38,199 nucleotides of DNA from DAOTYH01 sp034435015. GTDB taxonomy: Bacteria; Chloroflexota; Anaerolineae; Aggregatilineales; UBA3940. The stretch covers positions 1 through 38,199 of the forward strand of contig DAOTYH010000102.1 in NCBI GenBank assembly GCA_034435015.1, read 5' to 3'. The notes beneath the pieces were generated by a model. It saw only the letters and a list, made by a program, of their open reading frames with translations. It did no database searches and was not told the origin of the DNA. Of the stretch, positions 32,435 to 38,199 are shown piece after piece. A program made the translations under genes and the position numbers. Numbering within the stretch: the stretch's first letter is position 1; each line of letters starts with the position of its first letter.

Positions 32435-33421
32435 ATGGCTTTTGTAACCGGCTTACTGCTGATTGATGCCCCTGCCTCTGCCCTGAACATGGGGCAGGGG
32501 GAGGAGACCACCGCGACCGTCAAGGTCATCCGGGTCGGTGCGCAGGAGTATCCTTACGTTTCGGCCCAGTCGTTCCGGGCATGGCTCCGTCATACGCTGG
32601 AGACCTACTACTCGGAGCAGTGGCAGAAGGCCCCCGTCTATACAGAGGGCAAGGCAACAGCCAAGAAACAACAGGCCTACACGGAAGGTGATCCGATCCG
32701 CTACTGGGACGATGACCTGTTCGGCTACATGCGGGCTGTGAAAGACGCCACCCGTACCCGTATCTCGCCCTTCCGCACCAGCACGCTGGTCTCGATCATG
32801 CCGGTTGAGATCGTCAGGGATTTCGGCGTGATGGCCCGCCATGAGGGCGACCCTGTTCTGCACCAGCACGAGTTTTATTCTACGGTCCTGCAAGGGTTGT
32901 TCTCGCTTAACCTGCGCGAGGCAGGGACCTTCAGCAGTCGTAACCGCAGTGGCTACCTGAATCTCGATGCCTCGCTGATCGAAGAAGCCCAGCAGAGGGG
33001 CCTTGAATACGTGGAGGCCCTCGACAGCTACCGCCTGCCGCTGGGTGATCGGATGGTTCGGGTGCAGACCCTGCTCCATGCGCTGGCCCGCCTTGAGGGC
33101 GGCGCCCGCCAGACCCTGCACTATACCGATGTCTCGCCCGCCTTTGTGATCGCCGCTGTGACAAGAGGGGGCAATCACCCCTTCTACCGGGTAGTGACCC
33201 ATCAGCGCGGGCAGGTTGTGCTGAACCGTGAGGCCCTGAGCGAGGCCTTTGGCGTGCTGAAGGACGACCTGCTGTCTGGCGTGTATGTGGGGCTGGCCAG
33301 CGGCTTCATGGACAGTGCTTACGAGGTGCTGGCTGAGTTCGGCCTGCCGGTGATGCATCCGCGCGAAGCCCTCGACGGGCTGGCCGAGGAGCTGACAAAG
33401 CACCCGGAGTGGTGGGAGTAA
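32435..33421 (+). CDS. cas7: Type I-B CRISPR Cascade backbone protein Cas7 (Cst2/DevR)
   Basis: A 328-aa Cas7 of the Cst2/DevR family, which polymerises along the crRNA as the Cascade backbone. The family start is very clear: FVTGLLLIDAPASALNMGQG, followed by EYPYVSAQSFRAWLRHTLE. An insertion-like segment at about 70-85 (TEGKATAKKQQAYTEGD) is basic and may contact RNA. Later parts are FRTSTLVSIMPVEIVRDFGVM and HQHEFYSTVLQGLFSLNL. GAGGAGA lies nine bases ahead of the ATG, 14 bases after the cas8 stop. DevR regulates fruiting in Myxococcus, but that role does not follow here. Confidence 0.93.
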   Translation: MAFVTGLLLIDAPASALNMGQGEETTATVKVIRVGAQEYPYVSAQSFRAWLRHTLETYYSEQWQKAPVYTEGKATAKKQQAYTEGDPIRYWDDDLFGYMRAVKDATRTRISPFRTSTLVSIMPVEIVRDFGVMARHEGDPVLHQHEFYSTVLQGLFSLNLREAGTFSSRNRSGYLNLDASLIEEAQQRGLEYVEALDSYRLPLGDRMVRVQTLLHALARLEGGARQTLHYTDVSPAFVIAAVTRGGNHPFYRVVTHQRGQVVLNREALSEAFGVLKDDLLSGVYVGLASGFMDSAYEVLAEFGLPVMHPREALDGLAEELTKHPEWWE

Positions 33422-33427
33422 GATGCC

Positions 33428-34126
33428 ATGATCGCCGTCAGGGTAAGGGCCGAAGGGCCGGTGACATCTTTTCGTTACCCGTTCTTTGTGCAGAACGTAC
33501 AGCCGTCCCTGCCACTGCCGCCGCTGGCAACCCTGTACGGGCATATCTGCAGTGCCGCCGGCAGGCTGCTTGACCCCGCCCTGTTAAGGATCGGATACAG
33601 CTTCACCTGCCGCGGCACATTCAAAGACTATGAACATCTGTGGTTTGAGGGCGGCGAGTTCAAGATGAACCCGTTCATACGCGACCTGCTCTTTGAGCCG
33701 CGCCTGCTCCTGTATGTCGTCTATCCGCAGATCGAATGGCTGGCGGATCGCTTCCGCTCGCCTTACTACCCGGTGGTGCTGGGACGTTCACAGGATTTGA
33801 TGGCCTATACGGCCGTGGATGTGGTCGAGCTGGTGGAAGCTCCGGCGGTGTACTTCGAGGGCACGTTACTGCCGTCAGAGTTTGGCTCGGCGGTGGAGGG
33901 GCATACCTACCCTCTGACGCTGGCGGCTATGGTGGATGAGCGTCGTCAGCCGCGCTGGGCCTCTTTCACGGTGGTGGAGGGACGGGTACGTTATCCTGCT
34001 GAGGCCGGCAGGCCGGCGGACGGTTTGCCTGCCGTCATCCCGGCTGACCCTGAGATACGAGGCTACCCCCGCCGCCCGGACTTGCCGCTGGGAGTGTGGC
34101 TCCATAGCCTGAGGGAGGCGGGATGA
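33428..34126 (+). CDS. cas5: Type I-B CRISPR Cascade subunit Cas5 (Cas5t)
   Basis: A 232-aa RAMP-fold Cas5 that caps the 5' handle of the crRNA in Cascade. The family N-terminus is visible: VRAEGPVTSFRYPFFVQNVQPSLPLPP is the RxxGPxxSFRxP...QPTLPLPP pattern, and LYGHICSAAGR the following helix. In some subtypes (I-C) Cas5 also processes the crRNA. Because no cas6 is in this window, that possibility is worth noting, but nothing in the sequence proves it. The ATG six bases earlier is followed directly by a stop, so the start at 33428 was chosen. It overlaps cas3 by four bases. Confidence 0.9.
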   Translation: MIAVRVRAEGPVTSFRYPFFVQNVQPSLPLPPLATLYGHICSAAGRLLDPALLRIGYSFTCRGTFKDYEHLWFEGGEFKMNPFIRDLLFEPRLLLYVVYPQIEWLADRFRSPYYPVVLGRSQDLMAYTAVDVVELVEAPAVYFEGTLLPSEFGSAVEGHTYPLTLAAMVDERRQPRWASFTVVEGRVRYPAEAGRPADGLPAVIPADPEIRGYPRRPDLPLGVWLHSLREAG

Positions 34127-36537
34127 ACCCGCCCGTTGAACCTTGGCCAGACTGGCTGGAGGGGCCGGACAGCCTGCTGGCGAAGGGCGGTGGTGCCTCT
34201 GGCACGGAGAGCCTGCCGTTTCACACATGGCAGGTGTTGACCCGGCTGGCCGAGCACCACCGCCTCCGCCCTGACCTGCACCTTCGGCTGGGAGAACCGC
34301 GTTTGTGGCACCGCCTGTATTGGGCCTGCTTCCTGCACGATTTCGGCAAGGCGGCCTCCGGTTTTCAGGCCGCCATACGCCATAGGTCAATCCGCTGGCC
34401 GCAACGCCACGAGGTACTTTCCCTGCTCTATGTGGACTGGTTGTTCCCGCCTGACCACACAGGCGACCGGATGTGGGTGCTGGTGCTGGTGGCCTCGCAT
34501 CACCGTGAGGCCAACGACCTCTACGCCGCCTATCTGGACGGCACGGACGCATCCCGACGACAGCTCGCCGATCTGCAGGCCGAGATCAACCTTGAGACAT
34601 GTACGGCGCTGTGGCACTGGATTGATCAATGTGCCACAGCTTGGATTGATCGGCTGGGGCTGAGTGAGGTAGTCTGGCCTGTCGGCCTGCCTCCGCTGGA
34701 AACCGCGCTCGACATGGCCCGTCGGGTTGATCTGTCTGCCCTGCTTCAGGAGTTTGACGCCTTTAGTCAAGACCTGAGATGGAGAGACTTTGACGAAACC
34801 GCCCGCATCGGGCTGGCCTGCCGCGGCCTGATCCAGTCAGCCGACCATATCGCTTCGGCACAGGCGGCTCGTCAAAGCGGCCCTCTGCAGGCGTTCCAGC
34901 TTACCCGCCGTGCGGCGCTGGGCGGCCTGCGTGAGGCAGACCTGCACGATCATCAGCGGATGGCTGAGCAGGTCCCTTTGTGTTCGGCCCTGCTGATCGC
35001 CCCTACCGGCAGTGGGAAAACCGAGGCCGGACTGCTGTGGGCGGCCCGTCAGGTTGAGTTGTCCAAGCCGGCGCCGCCGCGCCTGTTTTACGTCCTGCCC
35101 TATCAGGCCAGTATGAACGCCATGTACGACCGCCTGCTGAGGCGGCACTTCAGGGAAGGGCAGGTCGGCCTGCAACATGCGCGGGCACTGAACATGCTGT
35201 ACCTCGACCTGCTGAGCGGTGAAGACCTGACAGAAGAGGAGGCGATGGCTCTAGCCCGCGGCTCTCTCGATTTGGCTGAGCTGGGCGTGCCGCCGGTGCG
35301 GGTCCTCAGCCCCTATCAGCTTCTCAAGAGCCTCTATGCCTTGAAAGGGTACGAGGCCCGTCTGATTGACGTCGAAGGAAGCCTGCTCATCTTCGACGAG
35401 ATACACGCTTACGAGCCAAAGCGGCTGGCGCTGATCATCAGCATGCTGGGCTGGCTGGAGCGTCACCTGGCCTGCCGGGCGCTGGTGATGACCGCTACCC
35501 TGCCCCCTCCCATTCACGACGCTCTGACAGAGGCCCTGCCGGACGGTATCCTGCTCCGGGCTTCGGAGGCTGTCTTCGAGCGATCCCGCCGCCATGTTCT
35601 GCATCTGCTGGACGGTGATCTCTCCTCCGAGGCGGTGCTTGACCGCATTGCGCAGGAGACTGCCGCCGGGCACTCGCCGCTTGTGTGTGCCAGTACCGTT
35701 GGCCGGGCCATCATGCTGTATCAGGAACTGCGCCGGCGCCTGCCTGAGCTGGATCGGCAGGGACGCATCATTCTGTTGCACAGCCGCTTCAACGCACGAG
35801 ATCGCCGTGTGAAGGAACAGCATCTGCTGTCAATGGCCAGTGTGGGCGTTCGGCGCACACAGCCCCTTGTGGCAGTCGCCACGCAGGTTGTTGAGGTCAG
35901 CCTTGACCTGAACTTAGACGTGCTGTACAGCGACCCGGCCCCGCTGGAGGCCCTGCTCCAGCGCTTTGGCCGTGTCAATCGCGGCCAGCCAGCCGGCAGT
36001 CCTCTTAAGCCGGTGTATGTCTGCACCCAGCCTGATGACGGCCAGCATGTCTACCGCGCTGATCTGGTGCGGGCCGCCCTGCGCGTGTTGCAGGGCATAG
36101 AAGGGCAGGCAGTAGACGAGGCGCGGGTGGATGAACTGCTGGCGTCAGTGTATCAGGGCAAACTGGCTGAGGCGTGGTGGCATGACTATCGGGATTACGC
36201 TGATGAGTTCGAAAGGGTTCGGCTGAGCCGGCTGCAACCCTTCAGCTCTGCGGAAAAATGGGATGTCGAGGCGTTCTATCGGCTGTTTGACGGGATCGAA
36301 GTCCTGCCGTTGAGCCTTGAAGGGGAGTTTCAGGCGCTCATCAAGGCCCGCCGCTACATCGAGGCTTACAATCTGCTGGTGCCGCTGAGCTACCGCCGCT
36401 ATGCCGCATTGGAGCGGGGGGGCATGGCATGGCGTGAACCGCGCTACAAGGGCGACACCCTCTATCTGGTGGATGCGCCCTACGATCCCGACATCGGGCT
36501 GGACCTCCACACAGACCACCACAATACCGTGGAGTGA
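34123..36537 (+). CDS. cas3: CRISPR-associated helicase-nuclease Cas3 (HD + SF2)
   Basis: An 804-aa Cas3 that is recruited by Cascade to unwind and degrade target DNA. The N-terminal HD nuclease domain (about 1-240) has H34, H72-D73 in CFLHDFGKAASGFQ, H96 in RHEVL and H126-H127 in ASHHREAND. The SF2 helicase has Walker A APTGSGKT (293-300), DEIH (425-428), MTATLP (456-461), the motif V region VVEVSLDLNLDVLYSD and motif VI QRFGRVNR (613-620). All motifs are intact, so the protein should be active. It is the last gene of the operon; no cas4, cas1 or cas2 follows. The ATGA overlap couples it to cas5. Confidence 0.95.
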   Translation: MNPPVEPWPDWLEGPDSLLAKGGGASGTESLPFHTWQVLTRLAEHHRLRPDLHLRLGEPRLWHRLYWACFLHDFGKAASGFQAAIRHRSIRWPQRHEVLSLLYVDWLFPPDHTGDRMWVLVLVASHHREANDLYAAYLDGTDASRRQLADLQAEINLETCTALWHWIDQCATAWIDRLGLSEVVWPVGLPPLETALDMARRVDLSALLQEFDAFSQDLRWRDFDETARIGLACRGLIQSADHIASAQAARQSGPLQAFQLTRRAALGGLREADLHDHQRMAEQVPLCSALLIAPTGSGKTEAGLLWAARQVELSKPAPPRLFYVLPYQASMNAMYDRLLRRHFREGQVGLQHARALNMLYLDLLSGEDLTEEEAMALARGSLDLAELGVPPVRVLSPYQLLKSLYALKGYEARLIDVEGSLLIFDEIHAYEPKRLALIISMLGWLERHLACRALVMTATLPPPIHDALTEALPDGILLRASEAVFERSRRHVLHLLDGDLSSEAVLDRIAQETAAGHSPLVCASTVGRAIMLYQELRRRLPELDRQGRIILLHSRFNARDRRVKEQHLLSMASVGVRRTQPLVAVATQVVEVSLDLNLDVLYSDPAPLEALLQRFGRVNRGQPAGSPLKPVYVCTQPDDGQHVYRADLVRAALRVLQGIEGQAVDEARVDELLASVYQGKLAEAWWHDYRDYADEFERVRLSRLQPFSSAEKWDVEAFYRLFDGIEVLPLSLEGEFQALIKARRYIEAYNLLVPLSYRRYAALERGGMAWREPRYKGDTLYLVDAPYDPDIGLDLHTDHHNTVE

Positions 36538-36620
36538 GATTGACGCCGTGCAATTGGCCGGAATGCCCTAGGCCTGCCAAGCGGACGAATCAAGGGAGGA
36601 GCGGGGGACTGCCTTGCTCT

Positions 36621-38199
36621 TCATTCATTTTCGCGGGGGCCGTAAATCTGTTCGTACCACCACATCGTTTCGCGCAGGGTGATGCCCTGCCCCAGATAGC
36701 GCTCGCCCAGCCAGATTTCAAAGTGCAGATGCGGCCCCACCGTGCCGGGGCGGGCCTCGCCCTGCGTGCCGGACACGCCGACCGTGCCGATCAACTGGCC
36801 GGCCCGCACCTGCGCACCGGCCACGATGCCCGGCGCGACCTCGTCCAGATGCGAATAGACCGAGCGGATGCCCTGCCCGTGGTTGAGGATCACCTGCCGC
36901 CCGGCCAGCCGCTCCAGAATGTCGGGCGGAGTCTGGCCCAGGGCCTGTGCCTGAGCGATCATCTGGTTGAACTCCTCATCGCTCATCTCGATGTAGGTCA
37001 GGACGGATCGCTCAACTTCGCCGGCGGCCATCGCCAGCACCGGCCAGCCGATCCCGAACCCCGCTGGGGCGTTGTAGGCGAAAATATCCAGCCCCTGATG
37101 GATGCCCAGCCGGTACAGGCGGCTGGCGCCGGGGTAAGCCCGTGACCACGGCGGCAGGGCGGCCCCCTCAACGGGGAAGGTGGTCCCATACAGGGCGGTG
37201 ATCACGTCTATGCCGTACAGGCGGGGGCGGGTGTAACTGCCCGGCGAGGGCGGCGGGCAGGCTGTCCCGCTGGCCGGGCCGGGGAAGACCAGCAGTTGAT
37301 CGTCAGCCACCGCGTACAGCCGCCCGCCTGCGAAGGCAACATCGCGCAGAAGGCCCATATCGGGGAAGGCAAAGGCATACCGGATCACCGTCCGGTCATT
37401 GGAGGTCAGCATGCCGATAACCTCGCGGCGCAGACCGTCCACCGCGTAGATCATCTCCAGGCCGCCAAACTGGGTTGAAGTGGTCAGTGCCAGCCCCAGC
37501 CCGCCGGAGTCAGGGCCGCGCCATATCTCCGACCCCAGCTCGTCGGCGACCGTCACAATACTCCCGTCGTAGCGCAGAACAAAGAACCGCCCGTCCGCCG
37601 CTGTAACATCTACACCCTGCTCCAGCCGCCGCGCCTTGTTCACCAGCGTCAGCGAGCCGATGCCGTTGGTTGTCCACAACATGCCGTGTGCCGTGTCCAG
37701 CAGGATCAGGCGGCCCTCTGCGTCCAGCGTGATGGCGTCTATCTGCGGCGGCAGGTCGGCGTCGTAGTCAGCCTGCGGATTGGCGTTGTAGCTGATGGCC
37801 GTCAGCTTGGCTGCCGCCTCGTAGCGGAAGACGTTGCCGGCCTTATCGAGGACATACACCAGGCCGCTTCGGGTATCTACCGCAAGGTCAGATAACTCCT
37901 GCACGGGCCGTGCGGCCACCCGGTCGCCGGGCAACAGCACCGGCAGTAACTGAGGCGCCCCCGCATCGGCGGTCAGGCGGTCGAGCTGATACAGCCCCCC
38001 GTCAATCAGCAGGAAGAGCGTATCGCCGCTGGCCGCGATGCGGCTCACCGCGCCGATGCGTCCGCCGGGCGAGCGGGTCAGCGGCAGGCGGAGTGTGTTG
38101 GAGGCACAAGCCACTGCCGCGCCGCTTGAGTCCGGCAGGACGACGGCGGGGGGAGCCGTCACCAGAGGGGTTGGCGTGGGGGACGGCGCGGCAGTGGCT
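36621..38199 (-). CDS. M23 metallopeptidase with N-terminal beta-propeller-like region (partial at the 5' end)
   Basis: The reading frame continues past the right edge, where the N-terminal sequence ATAAPSPTPTPL looks like the Pro/Thr linker of a lipoprotein, so the signal peptide lies outside the window. About 340 residues of propeller-like sequence (LYQLDRLTADAG, YAVDGLRREVIG) are followed by a peptidoglycan hydrolase domain of the LytM/M23 type. Zinc ligands are in GIHQGLDIFAY (HxxxD) and HLHFEIW (HxH), with YSHLD between. An insertion of about 45 residues (YIEMSDEEFNQMIAQAQA ...) sits in the catalytic domain. It probably acts on cell-wall cross-links outside the membrane. It faces the cas operon, 83 bases away. 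Confidence 0.85.
   Translation of the reverse strand, partial: ATAAPSPTPTPLVTAPPAVVLPDSSGAAVACASNTLRLPLTRSPGGRIGAVSRIAASGDTLFLLIDGGLYQLDRLTADAGAPQLLPVLLPGDRVAARPVQELSDLAVDTRSGLVYVLDKAGNVFRYEAAAKLTAISYNANPQADYDADLPPQIDAITLDAEGRLILLDTAHGMLWTTNGIGSLTLVNKARRLEQGVDVTAADGRFFVLRYDGSIVTVADELGSEIWRGPDSGGLGLALTTSTQFGGLEMIYAVDGLRREVIGMLTSNDRTVIRYAFAFPDMGLLRDVAFAGGRLYAVADDQLLVFPGPASGTACPPPSPGSYTRPRLYGIDVITALYGTTFPVEGAALPPWSRAYPGASRLYRLGIHQGLDIFAYNAPAGFGIGWPVLAMAAGEVERSVLTYIEMSDEEFNQMIAQAQALGQTPPDILERLAGRQVILNHGQGIRSVYSHLDEVAPGIVAGAQVRAGQLIGTVGVSGTQGEARPGTVGPHLHFEIWLGERYLGQGITLRETMWWYEQIYGPRENE

Noticed and set aside
36538..36620. Possible missing small cas gene after cas3
   Set aside because: The 83-bp gap is too short for cas2 or cas6 and holds no open frame with a ribosome site.

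Overview
The window is GC-rich, densely coded bacterial DNA. It is most likely a chromosomal segment of a Chloroflexota (Anaerolineae-like) bacterium. This placement is inferred from gene content: lipoproteins with Ala/Pro/Thr linkers, a 7TM-type histidine kinase, a TM0106-type RecB-like nuclease, a stand-alone PEP/pyruvate-binding protein and an SDR-type threonine dehydrogenase. No rRNA, tRNA, transposase or integrase was seen, and no gene-free stretch exceeds about 200 bp.

Layout. 1-50 is the tail of a + strand gene. 66-2881 (-) is a beta-glucosidase followed by MurC. 2943-4160 (-) holds a GNAT acetyltransferase and an RNHCP zinc-ribbon protein. 4261-5226 (+) is an SMR-type membrane protein paired with a YkoP-like protein. 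5232-7094 (-) is an orphan hybrid-sensor-like histidine kinase. 7201-10217 (-) is a five-gene run of uncharacterised proteins: a 135-aa protein, a 52-aa single-span peptide, a 191-aa helical protein, a membrane protein resembling the Pycsar effector domain (DUF5706/PycTM), and a GT4 glycosyltransferase. 10369-12392 (-) is an overlapping hpnK-hpnI-like pair. 12590-13769 (+) holds an FHA protein and a ferritin. 13868-14806 (-) is a class I aldolase.

14939-17507 (-) is a folate block: folE, a pteridine-reductase-like SDR, folB and folK. 17685-25294 (+) holds a second GT4, an S41-protease lipoprotein, the TM0106-like nuclease, a TolB-type propeller lipoprotein and threonine dehydrogenase. 25418-28079 (+) holds the PEP-binding protein and a small membrane protein. 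28106-28801 (-) is an SDR. 28942-30870 (+) holds two sister lipoproteins built from the same PPC-like beta-sandwich repeat. 31038-36537 (+) is a CRISPR-Cas type I-B (Cst/Tneap) interference operon, cas8-cas7-cas5-cas3, without cas6, cas1, cas2, cas4 or any array. 36621-38199 (-) is a partial M23 peptidase with an N-terminal propeller-like region.

Points of most interest: the self-contained cas8-7-5-3 operon behind a perfect 18-bp palindrome; the PycTM-like operon without a nucleotide cyclase; an SDR in the folate block whose catalytic Tyr position is His; the hopanoid-style hpnI/hpnK pair; and a recurring TACAAT -10 element ahead of many genes.
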